Source of the DNA: Phycicoccus sp. Soil802
GTDB lineage: Bacteria; Actinomycetota; Actinomycetes; Actinomycetales; Dermatophilaceae
Reading direction: 5' to 3'
DNA length: 64,000 nt
Assembly: GCF_001429605.1 (NCBI RefSeq)
Contig: NZ_LMSS01000001.1
Span: forward strand, 557,469 to 621,468
Part shown: piece after piece, positions 22,324-31,331 of the stretch
Position numbering within the stretch: position 1 is the stretch's first letter
Layout of the letters: each line of letters starts with the position of its first letter
Made by a program: the position numbers and the translations under genes
The notes under the pieces: generated by a model
Databases searched by the model: none
Seen by the model: the letters and a program-made list of their open reading frames with translations, nothing else
Told to the model about the DNA's origin: nothing

Positions 22324-23025
22324 TCACCGGACGACTGCGAGCAGGTGGGCCTTGCGCAGGCACGCGAGGCCGAGGGCGAGCAACCCTCCCGCCAGCAGGA
22401 GGGTCGGGGCGACGTCGGTCCCGGTGAAGGCCAGCGAGGTCGGCAGGCCGGACCGCGGGTCGGCGGTCGGCCCGGGGCGCGAGGCATCCTGGGGCGCGGC
22501 CGGCGACTGCGGCGCGGCCGGGCTCGCGGCGGCGGCCTTCGGGCACGGGACGACGAGCGGCTGCAACGGCACCCCGGCGTCCACCAGCTCGGCGATGACG
22601 TCACGGTCGAGCACCACGATGGTCGCCTGCACCGGCACCACGTCATGTGGGACGCGGGCACAGACGCCCAGGAACTCCGCCACGGCCGCGTCCACTGCCG
22701 CACGGTCGTCGCCAGCCGGAGCCTGCACCTCGGCGCTGGCGCCGGGTGCGTCCTGCTGTTCGTCGGACGGGTTCTCGCCTGGGAGCCCGGGTAGGGCAGG
22801 TGGCGCCGGCGCCGACGGCACCGACGGGAGTGCCGGGGCGTTCGGGGGCGGGGGCGGCAGGGTAGGAGTGGCGGAGCCACCGAGCAGCTGGGTGACAGCC
22901 GCCGTCACCGGGTCGGGCAGGGTCGCGGCCTCAGCCGCTCCCCCCGACGACAACCAGACGAGGCCGCCCACTGCCAGCGCCCCTGCGAGCCGGGCCAGGT
23001 TCGTGCCCGGGGACTTGTGTGCCAT
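22324..23025 (-). CDS. Secreted, sortase-anchored surface protein with LAFTG motif
   Basis: A 233-residue exported protein. Signal peptide at 1-34 (ends AAEAAT), Pro-rich linker (about 45-95), a short folded core with two cysteines (VCARVP and VPCPK), a second Pro/Ala-rich stretch, then the cell-wall sorting signal LAFTG (about 200-204), a hydrophobic helix and the basic end CLRKAHLLAVVR. LAxTG is the motif preferred by class E sortases of high-GC actinobacteria. GGAGGAG lies 6 nt before the ATG. No sortase gene is in the window. Function of the core unknown. Confidence 0.82.
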   Translation of the reverse strand: MAHKSPGTNLARLAGALAVGGLVWLSSGGAAEAATLPDPVTAAVTQLLGGSATPTLPPPPPNAPALPSVPSAPAPPALPGLPGENPSDEQQDAPGASAEVQAPAGDDRAAVDAAVAEFLGVCARVPHDVVPVQATIVVLDRDVIAELVDAGVPLQPLVVPCPKAAAASPAAPQSPAAPQDASRPGPTADPRSGLPTSLAFTGTDVAPTLLLAGGLLALGLACLRKAHLLAVVR

Positions 23026-23109
23026 CCGCTGCTCCTCCGTCGTCGATCTCTCATGAGTTCAAACGACGGGCTCGGCCCGCAGGCTACGCCCACGGAGGGG
23101 CAAAGTTTT

Positions 23110-23143
23110 CGGTATGCCGCGTGGCCAGCCACGCGGCATACCG
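23110..23143 (-). terminator. Perfect hairpin just after the M20 peptidase gene
   Basis: 16-bp uninterrupted stem with a 2-nt loop: GGTATGCCGCGTGGC at 23111-23125 pairs with 23128-23142, extended by C23110-G23143. It begins 1 nt past the stop codon of the M20 gene, whose transcript reads GGTATGCCG first. Only a weak T-run follows on the minus strand. Confidence 0.75.
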
Positions 23144-23144
23144 C

Positions 23145-24485
23145 TCAGCAGGTGGCGATGAAGCGCTGGAGGACCCGCGTGCCGAACTCCAGTGCAGCCA
23201 CCGGCACCCGCTCGTCGATGCCGTGGAACATCGGCGCGAAGTCGAGGTCGGCCGGGAGCTGGAGCGGGGCGAACCCGTAGCCGGTGATGCCCAGCTTGCT
23301 CAGGGCCTTGTTGTCGGTGCCTCCGGACAGGCAGTACGGCAGCACCTCGGCGCCGGGGTCCTCGGCCAGCAGGGCGGCCTTCATGGCGTCGACGAGCGGA
23401 CCCTCGAACGGCGCGTCCAGCGCGATGTCGCGGTGCACGATGTCGACGGTGACGTGCTCGCCCGCGAGCTCGCGGATCGTGTCGAGGAGCTCGTCGTCGT
23501 GGCCGGGCAGGAACCGGCAGTCGAGCGAGGCCGAGGCACTCTGCGGGATCACGTTGTGCTTGTAGCCGGCCTCGGCCATGGTGAAGTTCGCGGTGTCCTG
23601 GAGCGTCCCGCGCACGAACCCCTGGGCGCCACCGAGGTGGTCGAGCAGCTCGTCGAGGTCCTCGTCGGAGTAGGACGTGCCGGTGAGCTCGGACAGCCCG
23701 TCGAGCAGCTCGCGGACCGAGGCGAGGTACTCGCGCGGCCACTTGTGCTCGTTGACCCGGGTGATCGCCTCGGCGAGGCGGACCAGGGCGTTCTCGTCGT
23801 TGGGCACCGAGCCGTGGCCGGCGCGGCCGTGGGCCGTCAGGCGCAGCCAGAGGATGCCCTTCTCGGCGGTCTGCACCAGGTAGGCGCGGGTCTCGCCGTC
23901 GGGGGTCGGGACGGTGACGCTGTAGCCGCCGACCTCGGAGACAGCCTCGGTGACACCCTCGAAGAGCTCGGGGTGGTGGTCGACGACGTGGTGGCTGCCC
24001 TTGACCCCGCCGGCCTCCTCGTCGGCGAAGAACGCGAACACGATGTCGCGCGGCGGCTTGGCGCCACGACGGGCGAGGTCGCGGATGTTGGCCAGGATCA
24101 TCGCGTCCATGTCCTTCATGTCCACCGCGCCGCGACCCCAGATGCAGCCGTCCTTCAGCTCCGCGGACAACGGGTCCACCTGCCAGTCATCCGCATTGGC
24201 GGGCACGACATCGAGGTGTCCGTGGATGCAGAGGGCCGGTCGCGCACGGTCCTCGCCCTCGAACCGCACCACCACGCTGGTCCGGCCGGGGTCGCTCTCG
24301 ACCACCGTGGGCTCCAGCCCGACCTCGCGCAGCTGGGCCACGACGTAGTCGGCCGCCTCGCGCTCCCCCGGCCCGCTGCCGTCGCCGTAGTTGGTGCTGT
24401 CGATGCGGATCAGGTCGCGGCACAGGCGCACGACCTCGTCGACGGGGCTGGTGGGCTGGCTGCTGGGCTCGGTGACCTCGCTCAT
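23145..24485 (-). CDS. M20/M25/M40 family metallopeptidase
   Basis: A 446-residue zinc aminoacylase/carboxypeptidase-type enzyme. Metal site: HGHLDVVP (His and catalytic Asp, about 84-91), GRGAVDMKD (bridging Asp), and ADEEAGG (catalytic Glu-Glu, about 149-155). The dimerisation domain (about 195-330) is followed by GGTDNKALSKLG and the final metal His in PMFHGIDERVP. It removes an N-acyl or C-terminal amino acid from a small substrate; specificity is not evident. ATG 24485 is chosen: TAGTCT (24493-24498, minus) ends 7 nt upstream, and the longer frame runs under the tRNA gene. Confidence 0.9.
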   Translation of the reverse strand: MSEVTEPSSQPTSPVDEVVRLCRDLIRIDSTNYGDGSGPGEREAADYVVAQLREVGLEPTVVESDPGRTSVVVRFEGEDRARPALCIHGHLDVVPANADDWQVDPLSAELKDGCIWGRGAVDMKDMDAMILANIRDLARRGAKPPRDIVFAFFADEEAGGVKGSHHVVDHHPELFEGVTEAVSEVGGYSVTVPTPDGETRAYLVQTAEKGILWLRLTAHGRAGHGSVPNDENALVRLAEAITRVNEHKWPREYLASVRELLDGLSELTGTSYSDEDLDELLDHLGGAQGFVRGTLQDTANFTMAEAGYKHNVIPQSASASLDCRFLPGHDDELLDTIRELAGEHVTVDIVHRDIALDAPFEGPLVDAMKAALLAEDPGAEVLPYCLSGGTDNKALSKLGITGYGFAPLQLPADLDFAPMFHGIDERVPVAALEFGTRVLQRFIATC

Positions 24486-24559
24486 GCCATCCAGACTAGG
24501 CGCGTCGGGTATGCCGTGCCCGTGGCGGTTCGCCCGGGTTCCGTTGAGGGCTGGGCCGT

Positions 24560-24590
24560 TTGGGAGTTGGGGTGGCCTGCGTGCTATCGT
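24560..24590 (+). promoter_or_regulatory. Possible promoter of tRNA-Leu
   Basis: TTGGGA (24560-24565) and TATCGT (24585-24590), 19-nt spacer, about 46 nt before the mature tRNA 5' end. The match to a housekeeping promoter is weak, but it is the best pair in the gap. Confidence 0.35.
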
Positions 24591-24635
24591 TCCGGGTCGC
24601 AGCAGGCGCTCCCCAAGAGGCCTGCGAAGCACCTT

Positions 24636-24723
24636 GTCCGGGTGGCGGAATGGCAGACGCGCTAGCTTGAGGTGCTAGTGCCCTTTATCGGGCGTGGGGG
24701 TTCAAGTCCCCCTCCGGACACCA
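24636..24723 (+). tRNA. tRNA-Leu (anticodon GAG)
   Basis: Class II tRNA of 88 nt with an encoded CCA end. Acceptor stem GTCCGGG (24636-24642) pairs with TCCGGAC before A and CCA. The anticodon stem CTAGC/GCTAG encloses TTGAGGT, giving anticodon GAG for CUC and CUU codons. A variable arm of about 14 nt (GCCC/GGGC) and the T-loop GTTCAAGTC are present. A strong terminator follows 6 nt after the CCA. Confidence 0.97.
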
Positions 24724-24728
24724 ACGCG

Positions 24729-24761
24729 AAGGACCCCGACACACACCGTGTCGGGGTCCTT
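24729..24761. terminator. Terminator after tRNA-Leu, usable in both directions
   Basis: Perfect 14-bp stem, AAGGACCCCGACAC at 24729-24742 and its complement at 24748-24761, 5-nt loop. Flanking AA and TT make it symmetrical, so it may also end transcription of the glycosidase gene that arrives on the minus strand 21 nt away. Confidence 0.85.
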
Positions 24762-24781
24762 CTGCGTGGGCCTCCTGCGGG

Positions 24782-25966
24782 TCAGCCGGCGGAGAAGACG
24801 TTCGGGACGGCCCGTTGCCACTCGGTGCCGGCCCGGTCCAGGCGGATGACCTTGCCACTGGAGGTGCGCGCCACCATGGTCGTCGAGCCGCCACCGTCGA
24901 GGTTGGTGGCGTCCCACGAGCCGAGCTTGGCCATGTAGTCGGCCATCTGGTGGATGGTGGCGCCCCCGTAGCGCACGCCGTCGACCGTGGCCCGACCCGA
25001 GGCGGTGACGAAGAGCAGGTCCCCGCTCTTGGTCCACCCGATGGCGGTGCGGGGCCGCAGCAGCTCGTCGCGGCTCGTGCAGGTGCCGCCGTTCTTGACG
25101 CCCTGGTTCAGGAACCGGGCTCCGCGGCCGACGGCCTCGTAGACCGGGAACGGGGCATCGGTGGAGGCGTGGTAGCTGATGGACACGCTGGTGCCGATCC
25201 GGAACGAGGCCAGCCAGCTCCCGGCCGTGCCGGTCGCTGTCAGGATGGTCTGCCCGGAGGCGGCGGTCTGGCCGCGCGTCGTGCCGGTGCGCACCGCGAC
25301 GACCTTGCCTCCCGCGACGACGACGTCGGCGGTGCCGTACGGCCGACGGGCCTTGCCCCAGGACGGCGTGTAGGCGTTGATGCCACTGCCCGACAGGCTC
25401 TGCCAGTTGAGCCCGGTCACGGCCTTGTAGCCATGGCCGGTGGCGCTGACGCTGCCCGTGATCCACAGCCGCGACGGGAGGGAGCGGCCGTCCTTGGCGG
25501 TCACGATGGCCGGGTCGTGCGTCGATCGCGCCTTCCGGAGCCAGCCGGAGGTCATCTGCGGCAGGTCGGGCATGGCTCCCACGGTCGGGTTGAACACCCC
25601 GCCGTTGACCATCACGACGGCGGTCGGTGCGTCGAGGAAGTACGCCGACGGGATGCGTGCCGTGTTGAGGTTGGCCGCAGCGCGCACCCGGGGGTTCGCC
25701 GCCGACGCCGCCGGCACGGTCACGGCCACGATGCGGGTGGATGCCTGCGGGTTGCTCGGAGTGGGCCCGGTGTCCCAGATCCGGGCTGTCGCGCCACCGG
25801 CGAGCTGGGTCACGGTGGGCATGCGTGAGAGCAGGGTGGGCGTGGCCCGGCAGGTCGCGGCGTCCGCGGTCTGCGGGGTGGCCAGGGTGACGGTGCCGGT
25901 CAGGGTGGCCGCCAGGGCCACGGAGGCGCTCAGCGCCACAGCGGCGCGCCGCGTGGGTGCAGTCAT
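24782..25966 (-). CDS. Secreted phosphodiester glycosidase (NAGPA domain) family protein
   Basis: A 394-residue exported protein. Signal peptide at 1-37 (positive start MTAPTRR, hydrophobic core, cleavage after ATPQTADA). The mature part contains the NAGPA-like domain, recognisable by VVMVNGGVFNP (about 116-126), LLFVTASGRATVDGVRYGGAT and NLDGGGSTTMVAR near the C-terminus. Relatives hydrolyse GlcNAc-phosphodiesters or are exopolysaccharide-associated; the substrate here is unknown. AAGGA precedes ATG 25966 by 9 nt. It stands alone between the tRNA terminator and a divergent TauE gene. Confidence 0.85.
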   Translation of the reverse strand: MTAPTRRAAVALSASVALAATLTGTVTLATPQTADAATCRATPTLLSRMPTVTQLAGGATARIWDTGPTPSNPQASTRIVAVTVPAASAANPRVRAAANLNTARIPSAYFLDAPTAVVMVNGGVFNPTVGAMPDLPQMTSGWLRKARSTHDPAIVTAKDGRSLPSRLWITGSVSATGHGYKAVTGLNWQSLSGSGINAYTPSWGKARRPYGTADVVVAGGKVVAVRTGTTRGQTAASGQTILTATGTAGSWLASFRIGTSVSISYHASTDAPFPVYEAVGRGARFLNQGVKNGGTCTSRDELLRPRTAIGWTKSGDLLFVTASGRATVDGVRYGGATIHQMADYMAKLGSWDATNLDGGGSTTMVARTSSGKVIRLDRAGTEWQRAVPNVFSAG

Positions 25967-26101
25967 CGGTACGGGTCCTTCGTCGTGCGCAGCCCGGGGG
26001 TCGGCTGCCTCACCCGGAAGCGTGCCGCATCCGGTGACCGTGCAGCGGGGGTTCCGGCGAACGGTGGCCGAACACCCGATAGGGCCGGGCCTGCGACTGG
26101 C

Positions 26102-26107
26102 TAGGGT
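26102..26107 (+). promoter_or_regulatory. Likely -10 element of the first TauE/SafE gene
   Basis: TAGGGT ends 6 nt before GTG 26114 and no ribosome site is present, so the mRNA is probably leaderless. Confidence 0.5.
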
Positions 26108-26113
26108 CGCAGG

Positions 26114-26842
26114 GTGCTCGAGGCCCTGCTGCTCGTCGTCGCGGCGCTGCTGATCGGGTACGCCAAGACCGCGATCGGCGGCCTCGCGAGCATCAGCGTC
26201 GCCATCTTCGCGAGCGTGATGCCGGCGCGGGAGTCGACCGCGGCGATCCTGCTCCTCCTGATCATCGGCGACGTGGTGGCCGTGTGGCACTACCGGAGCG
26301 AGGCCGACTGGGGCCTGTTGCGCCGCCTCATCCCGGCCGTGCTCCCGGGGCTCGCCCTGGGCGCGGTGTTCCTCGCCGTGGTCGACGACACCGTCCTGCG
26401 CCGCTCCATCGGGGTGCTCCTGCTCGTCCTGGCCGCCCTCCAGCTGGCCCTGCGCTGGCGGTCGCCCGATGTCGGGAGGGTCGGCAGGTCCCGGAGCGCC
26501 GCGATCGGGACCGGGATCGCCGCCGGGTTCACGACCATGACCGCCAACGCGGCGGGTCCGGTGACGACGCTCTACCTCGTGGCGCAGGGGGTCGAGAAGC
26601 TGCGGTTCCTCGGGACCAGCGCACTGCTCTTCTTCGGGGTGAACCTCTGCAAGCTGCCCTTCAGCTTCGGGCTCGGCCTGTTCGGTGCCCACACCGTGCA
26701 ACGCACCCTCCTGCTGGCGCCGTTCGTGCTGCTCGGCGCCTGGGCAGGGCTCCGGACGGTGCGGCGGCTGAGCCAGGCGCGGTTCGACCAGTCCGTGCTC
26801 GTCGCGTCTGCCGTGGCCGCCGTCGCCCTCATCGTCCGCTGA
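26114..26842 (+). CDS. TauE/SafE family anion exporter
   Basis: A 242-residue, about eight-helix membrane protein of the TauE/SafE (DUF81) family, thought to export sulfite or sulfonate-derived anions. The two family half-motifs are visible: GYAKTAIGGLASIS near residue 14 and GFTTMTANAAGPVTTLYL near residue 137, which line the transport path by symmetry. GTG start fixed by TAGGGT 6 nt upstream. A second, more distant member lies at 36979-37767. Nothing adjacent reveals the substrate. Confidence 0.88.
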   Translation: MLEALLLVVAALLIGYAKTAIGGLASISVAIFASVMPARESTAAILLLLIIGDVVAVWHYRSEADWGLLRRLIPAVLPGLALGAVFLAVVDDTVLRRSIGVLLLVLAALQLALRWRSPDVGRVGRSRSAAIGTGIAAGFTTMTANAAGPVTTLYLVAQGVEKLRFLGTSALLFFGVNLCKLPFSFGLGLFGAHTVQRTLLLAPFVLLGAWAGLRTVRRLSQARFDQSVLVASAVAAVALIVR

Positions 26843-26945
26843 GACTGACTAGTCCTCACCCGTTCGGCCATTCCCGGTCGTGAACTCGGCCGACCCCCGG
26901 CGCGTCCGCGCACGGCGCTCTCATCCGGCTCCTACCGTCGAAGAC

Positions 26946-27128
26946 GTGAGCACGCAGACCATCCACCGCACCACCAGCCACCACCCGCGCGTCCTGCGCG
27001 GGGCGCGGGGCTGGCTGTGGGTGTGCGACTGCGGCAGCGCGTCGTGCCGGACCCCCGCCCAGGCCCCGTTGCCCTGGCGCTCGGCCCTGATCGGTGCGCT
27101 CCTGCACTCGTCCACCATCGCGCCCTGA
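26946..27128 (+). CDS. Small CDCG-motif protein, paralogue 1 (novel family, putative zinc binding)
   Basis: A 60-residue protein with no family I recognise. It shares with the product of 31119-31307 the pattern HHPxVLR, WxWxCDCGxASCR and WRxAxIGALxH in the same order and spacing. The Cys-x-Cys-x4-Cys group plus nearby His could bind a metal. I chose GTG 26946, where TACCGT (26933-26938) ends 7 nt upstream and the similarity to the paralogue begins. It converges on the RsbA-like regulator gene, 28 bp between stops. Confidence rests on the paralogue pair. Confidence 0.75.
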   Translation: MSTQTIHRTTSHHPRVLRGARGWLWVCDCGSASCRTPAQAPLPWRSALIGALLHSSTIAP

Positions 27129-27156
27129 CCGAGGGCTCCCCCGACACCTGGCGCTG

Positions 27157-28119
27157 CTAGAGCCAGGTGTGCACCCGCACCGTGGTGCCCGCCGCGGACG
27201 ACCGCAGCTGCACGAGGTCGCACAGCTGGTTGACCATCCACAGCCCCCGGCCGTCCAGCTCCTCGGTCCCCGGCGCGAGCCGGCCCGCCAGCGGGTCCGC
27301 CACGACCCCTTGGTCGGTGACCTCGCAGACCAGCGCCTGGCTCGTCCTCCAGAGCCGCAGGGTGCCCCTCCCCCGACCGTGCAGGACCGAGTTCACCCCC
27401 AGCTCGTGCAGGGCCAGCCCGAGGTCGGCTGCGCGGTCGTCGGTGATGCCGCAGGCCCGGGCCACCTGCAACGCGAGGTCTCGGACCGCCCGGATCGTGG
27501 ACGGTGTGATGGCCCGCACGATGGTGGCCGCCGGGGCCGCGGGCAGTGGGGACGCGAACGCGGCGGCGCCCAGGTCGTGGCCGCCGAACAAGGCGTTGGT
27601 GCGGGCCAGGCCGTCGCTGTCCGCCACCCACGGGTGCGTGTGCAGGGCCTCCTCGACCACCTCGTCGGTGAGGGCGCCGACCTCGTAGGGGCAGCGCAGC
27701 CACAGGGGTGCCGTCGCGGGGATCGCGTCGTTGAGCAACGCCTCGTGCAGCTGGCACTCGGTCACCTCGACACCGGTGCGACCCGCCCAGAGCGGCTCGC
27801 CCACACCGCGTGAGGGCCGGTCACCCGCCTCCGCGACGAAGTCCACCCAGGCCTGGATGAGGCACGCCGGGTTGGCACCCAGCGTCTCCATCTCCGCGAA
27901 CCGCACCTGTGCGGCGGCCTCCCCCAGGGCGGCCCGCACCGCCCGGAGGCGCACGGCGGGAAGGGCCACCAGGGCGAGCTCACCCGCCACGACCCCCTGC
28001 CGCACGAAGTCCGCGGCGGCCCTGACGAAGGACCGCTGCCCGGACCACAGCATCACGTCGTGCACGTAGCCTTCGTGGGCGCGCCCCATCATCGGGCGGG
28101 GTGTGCTCGTCATGCTCAT
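27157..28119 (-). CDS. RsbA-like anti-sigma regulator: MEDS sensor domain plus HATPase kinase domain
   Basis: A 320-residue cytosolic regulator. Residues about 12-170 form a MEDS/DcmR-type sensory domain (HDVMLWSGQRSFVRAAADFV, then GRTGVEVTECQLHEALLN). Residues about 190-315 form a GHKL ATPase of the RsbW class: N-box LGLALHELGVNSVLHG, G1 box VTDQGV and GRGLWMVNQLCD. Such proteins phosphorylate or sequester anti-anti-sigma factors in stress signalling. The target sigma factor is not in the neighbourhood. ATG 28119 and the ATG two codons later are both possible starts. Confidence 0.83.
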   Translation of the reverse strand: MSMTSTPRPMMGRAHEGYVHDVMLWSGQRSFVRAAADFVRQGVVAGELALVALPAVRLRAVRAALGEAAAQVRFAEMETLGANPACLIQAWVDFVAEAGDRPSRGVGEPLWAGRTGVEVTECQLHEALLNDAIPATAPLWLRCPYEVGALTDEVVEEALHTHPWVADSDGLARTNALFGGHDLGAAAFASPLPAAPAATIVRAITPSTIRAVRDLALQVARACGITDDRAADLGLALHELGVNSVLHGRGRGTLRLWRTSQALVCEVTDQGVVADPLAGRLAPGTEELDGRGLWMVNQLCDLVQLRSSAAGTTVRVHTWL

Positions 28120-28314
28120 GATGACTCCGTGCGCGGGGGCGCCGGGCGACACCTCCCGGACTCCCGTCAGGGTACGCCCGTGCGAGCCGGCCCGAAGGGG
28201 AAATGGGAGGGCAGGAATCCGCCTCTCGCGCGCCTGCCGTCTGGGAGGCTGAGGTTGGCAGCGTGGCGCATCTCCGCCATTGTTCGAGGACCACTGCAAC
28301 CCAGGAGGCTTTTG

Positions 28315-29436
28315 ATGAAGGTCGGCATTCCGCGCGAGGTCAAGAACAACGAGTACCGCGTCGCGATCACCCCGTCGGGCGTGCACGAGCTCGTCGTCCA
28401 CGGCCACGAGGTCTTCGTCGAGAAGGACGCCGGCGTCGGGTCGTCCATCCTCGACGCCGACTACACGGCTGCCGGCGCCACGATCCTCGACACCGCCGAC
28501 GACGTCTGGGGCACCGGCGACCTGATCCTCAAGGTCAAGGAGCCGATCGAGCCCGAGTACCACCGGATGCGCGAGGGCCAGACCCTCTTCACCTACCTGC
28601 ACCTCGCGGCCGACAAGCCGCTCACCGAGGAGCTCGTGAAGCGCAAGGTCACCGGGATCGCCTACGAGACCGTCGAGCTCCCCGACCGCTCGCTGCCGCT
28701 GCTGGCCCCCATGTCCGAGGTCGCCGGGCGGCTCGCGCCGCAGGTCGGCGCCCACACGCTGATGCGGGCCCAGGGTGGCCGGGGAGTGCTCATGGGAGGC
28801 GTGAGCGGGGTGTATGCCGCGAAGGTCGTCGTCATCGGCGCCGGCGTCTCCGGCATGAACGCCGCGGCCATCGCGCTCGGCATGCAGGCCGAGGTGCTCC
28901 TGCTCGACCGCGACATCGCCAAGCTCCGCCACGCTGACGCGATCTACCAGGGGCACTGCCAGACGGTGGCCTCCAACACCTACGAGATCGAGCGGGCCAT
29001 CGAGGACGCCGACCTGGTCATCGGCGCCGTCCTCGTGCCGGGCGCCAAGGCCCCCAAGCTCGTGACCAACGAGCAGGTCTCGCGGATGAAGCCCGGCTCG
29101 GTGCTGGTCGACATCTCGATCGACCAGGGCGGCTGCTTCGAGGACTCGCGCCCGACGACGCATGCCGACCCGACCTACCAGGTGCACAACTCGGTGTTCT
29201 ACTGCGTCGCGAACATGCCGGGCGCCGTGCCGCACACCAGCACCTACGCGCTCACCAACGTGACCCTCCCGTATGCCGTGCAGCTCGCCAACCAGGGCTG
29301 GCGCGACGCCCTCTCGGCGAACCGTCCGCTGGCGCTGGGCCTCAACACCCATGACGGCGCGGTCACCTATGCCCCGGTGGCTGAGGCGCACGGGTTCGAG
29401 TCGACCGACCTGCAGACCATCCTCGGGAAGGCCTGA
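28315..29436 (+). CDS. ald: Alanine dehydrogenase
   Basis: NAD-dependent interconversion of L-alanine with pyruvate and ammonium, used for alanine catabolism and redox balance when oxygen falls. The 373 residues are full length: [20 protein letters not shown] at the N-terminus (substrate Arg), catalytic Lys in LILKVKEP (about 74), catalytic His in YLHLAAD (about 96), Rossmann loop [15 protein letters not shown] (about 170-184) and [20 protein letters not shown] lies 6 nt before ATG 28315. The 195-bp gap upstream, divergent from the RsbA-like gene, shows no clear operator. Confidence 0.96.
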   Translation: MKVGIPREVKNNEYRVAITPSGVHELVVHGHEVFVEKDAGVGSSILDADYTAAGATILDTADDVWGTGDLILKVKEPIEPEYHRMREGQTLFTYLHLAADKPLTEELVKRKVTGIAYETVELPDRSLPLLAPMSEVAGRLAPQVGAHTLMRAQGGRGVLMGGVSGVYAAKVVVIGAGVSGMNAAAIALGMQAEVLLLDRDIAKLRHADAIYQGHCQTVASNTYEIERAIEDADLVIGAVLVPGAKAPKLVTNEQVSRMKPGSVLVDISIDQGGCFEDSRPTTHADPTYQVHNSVFYCVANMPGAVPHTSTYALTNVTLPYAVQLANQGWRDALSANRPLALGLNTHDGAVTYAPVAEAHGFESTDLQTILGKA

Positions 29437-29472
29437 CACCCGGCTGTCCCCGTCCCTGTCACCCGCCCCGGC

Positions 29473-29478
29473 TAGCCT
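29473..29478 (+). promoter_or_regulatory. Likely -10 element of the DNA ligase gene
   Basis: TAGCCT ends 6 nt before GTG 29485; no ribosome binding site between, so the ligase mRNA is probably leaderless and independent of ald. Confidence 0.5.
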
Positions 29479-29484
29479 CGAACC

Positions 29485-31017
29485 GTGCTCTTCGCCGACG
29501 TCGTCGCCGCCTCGGCGGCAGCCACCGCCACCCGGTCACGGTTGGCCAAGACTGCTGCCGTGGCCGACGCGCTGCGTGCGGCCGGAGCCGACGATGCGGC
29601 GACGGTCGCGGCATACCTCTCCGGGGTGCTGCCGCAGCGACGCATCGGCGTGAGCTGGCGTGGCCTGTCCACCCTCCCCGCCCCCGCGGCGGAGGCGAGC
29701 GTGACCGTCGCCGAGGTCGACGCGGCGCTGGGCGAGATCGCGGTGATCGCCGGCAGCGGCTCCGCGGCCACCCGCACCGCGGCCGTGACAGCGCTGTTCG
29801 CCCGGCTCACGGAGCCGGAGCAGGACTACCTCCGGGCGTTGGTGACAGGTCAGGTGCGGCAGGGCGCGCTCGACGGCGTCATGCTCGCGGCCATCGCGCA
29901 GGCGGCCGACGTGCCCGAGGCCGCCGTGCGTCGAGCCACCATGCTGGCCGGGTATGCCGCGCCCGTGGCCGTCGCCGCCCTGACCGGCGGTGTCGCAGCG
30001 CTCGACGACATCCACCTCGAGGTGGGTCGGCCGATGCGCCCGATGCTGGCCGCGTCCGCGCCCGACGTCACGGCGGCCTGGGAGCAGGTCGGTGACACCT
30101 CCGAGGGAGTGGTGGTCGACGGCAAGCTCGACGGCATCCGGCTCCAGGCCCACCGGGACGGCGACGACGTGCGCCTGTTCACCCGGTCGCTCGACGACAT
30201 CACCGACCGGCTGCCCGAGGTCGTCGAGGCGGTCCTGGCGCTGCCGGTCACCACGCTCGTCGTCGACGGCGAGGCCATCGCCCTCGACGAGACCGGCCGT
30301 CCGCTGCCGTTCCAGCAGACCGCTTCTCGCACCATGAGCAGCACCGGTGTCGACGAGCTCCGGGCCGCCGTGCCGGTGACCCCCTACTTCTTCGACCTGC
30401 TCCACGTCGACGGCGACGACCTGCTCGAGCTTCCCGCGTCCGAGCGCTTCGGCCGGCTCGCCGCGCTGGTCCCGCAGGCCAGCCTCGTGCCGCGCATCAC
30501 CGCGGCCAGCCCGGCTGAGGCGACGGCGTTCTTCGACCAGCTCGTCCGCGACGGTCACGAGGGTGTCGTGGTCAAGTCGCCGAGCGCCCCCTACGCCGCC
30601 GGTCGCCGCGGTGCCGGGTGGGTGAAGGTGAAGCCACGGCACACCCTCGACCTCGTCGTGCTGGCGATCGAGTGGGGCAGCGGCCGCCGCAAGGGCTGGC
30701 TCTCCAACATCCACCTCGGCGCCCGGGATCCGGAGACCGGCGGCTTCGTCATGCTCGGGAAGACGTTCAAGGGCATGACCGACGAGATGCTGCAGTGGCA
30801 GACCGAGCGCTTCACCGAGCTGGCCACCGATGGCACCGACGGCTACGTCGTGCCGGTGCGGCCCGAGCAGGTCGTGGAGATCGCGTTCGACGGCATCCAG
30901 ACCTCGTCGCGTTACCCCGGTGGGATGGCGCTGCGGTTCGCCCGGGTGCTGCGCTACCGCGACGACAAGACGGCCGAGGAGGCCGACACCATCGACACGG
31001 TGCGCGCGCTGCGCTGA
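29485..31017 (+). CDS. ATP-dependent DNA ligase, LigB-type
   Basis: Seals nicks in duplex DNA with ATP. The 510 residues match the mycobacterial LigB layout: N-terminal helical DNA-binding domain (about 1-185), nucleotidyltransferase domain with the lysine motif [12 protein letters not shown] (Lys near 214), motif [13 protein letters not shown], motif [12 protein letters not shown] and motif [12 protein letters not shown], then an OB domain (about 400-505) with the RYRDDK motif VI region. There is no LigD-type polymerase or 3'-phosphoesterase domain and no Ku gene nearby, so this is not the dedicated end-joining ligase. Confidence 0.93.
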   Translation: MLFADVVAASAAATATRSRLAKTAAVADALRAAGADDAATVAAYLSGVLPQRRIGVSWRGLSTLPAPAAEASVTVAEVDAALGEIAVIAGSGSAATRTAAVTALFARLTEPEQDYLRALVTGQVRQGALDGVMLAAIAQAADVPEAAVRRATMLAGYAAPVAVAALTGGVAALDDIHLEVGRPMRPMLAASAPDVTAAWEQVGDTSEGVVVDGKLDGIRLQAHRDGDDVRLFTRSLDDITDRLPEVVEAVLALPVTTLVVDGEAIALDETGRPLPFQQTASRTMSSTGVDELRAAVPVTPYFFDLLHVDGDDLLELPASERFGRLAALVPQASLVPRITAASPAEATAFFDQLVRDGHEGVVVKSPSAPYAAGRRGAGWVKVKPRHTLDLVVLAIEWGSGRRKGWLSNIHLGARDPETGGFVMLGKTFKGMTDEMLQWQTERFTELATDGTDGYVVPVRPEQVVEIAFDGIQTSSRYPGGMALRFARVLRYRDDKTAEEADTIDTVRALR

Positions 31018-31118
31018 GTGCGAGTCGGAGGGCGGGCGCACGTATCAGGCGCGACCTCACCAGCCTCCTTGAGTCAGGACGTGCCGCGGGGGGCGGCACG
31101 GACGAGGGGGACAGAACC

Positions 31119-31307
31119 ATGCGGACACACCACATCACCAGGGGCGACACCGCCCACCACCACCCGCACGTGCTGCGGGTCAACACCGGCACGTGGCGCT
31201 GGCAGTGCGACTGCGGGGGTGCCTCGTGCCGCAGCAGCGTCGTGCAGCTGAGCTGGCGCGAGGCCGTCATCGGGGCGCTCAACCACGCCACCTGCCTGGC
31301 TGCCTGA
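31119..31307 (+). CDS. Small CDCG-motif protein, paralogue 2 (novel family, putative zinc binding)
   Basis: A 62-residue protein paralogous to that at 26946-27128: HHPHVLR, then WRWQCDCGGASCR and WREAVIGALNH in the same order, nearly half of all positions identical by my alignment. ATG 31119 has GAGGGGG 7 nt upstream. His-rich at the N-terminus and with Cys-x-Cys-x4-Cys, so metal binding is plausible. It lies in the gap between the ligase and the MarR operator, same strand as both neighbours. Function unknown; not a family I can name. Confidence 0.75.
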   Translation: MRTHHITRGDTAHHHPHVLRVNTGTWRWQCDCGGASCRSSVVQLSWREAVIGALNHATCLAA

Positions 31308-31331
31308 CCCAGGAGTGCACGGCGCGACGTG

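Noticed and set aside
29485-31017. LigD end-joining ligase
   Set aside because: No polymerase or phosphoesterase domain and no Ku gene nearby; the layout is LigB-type.
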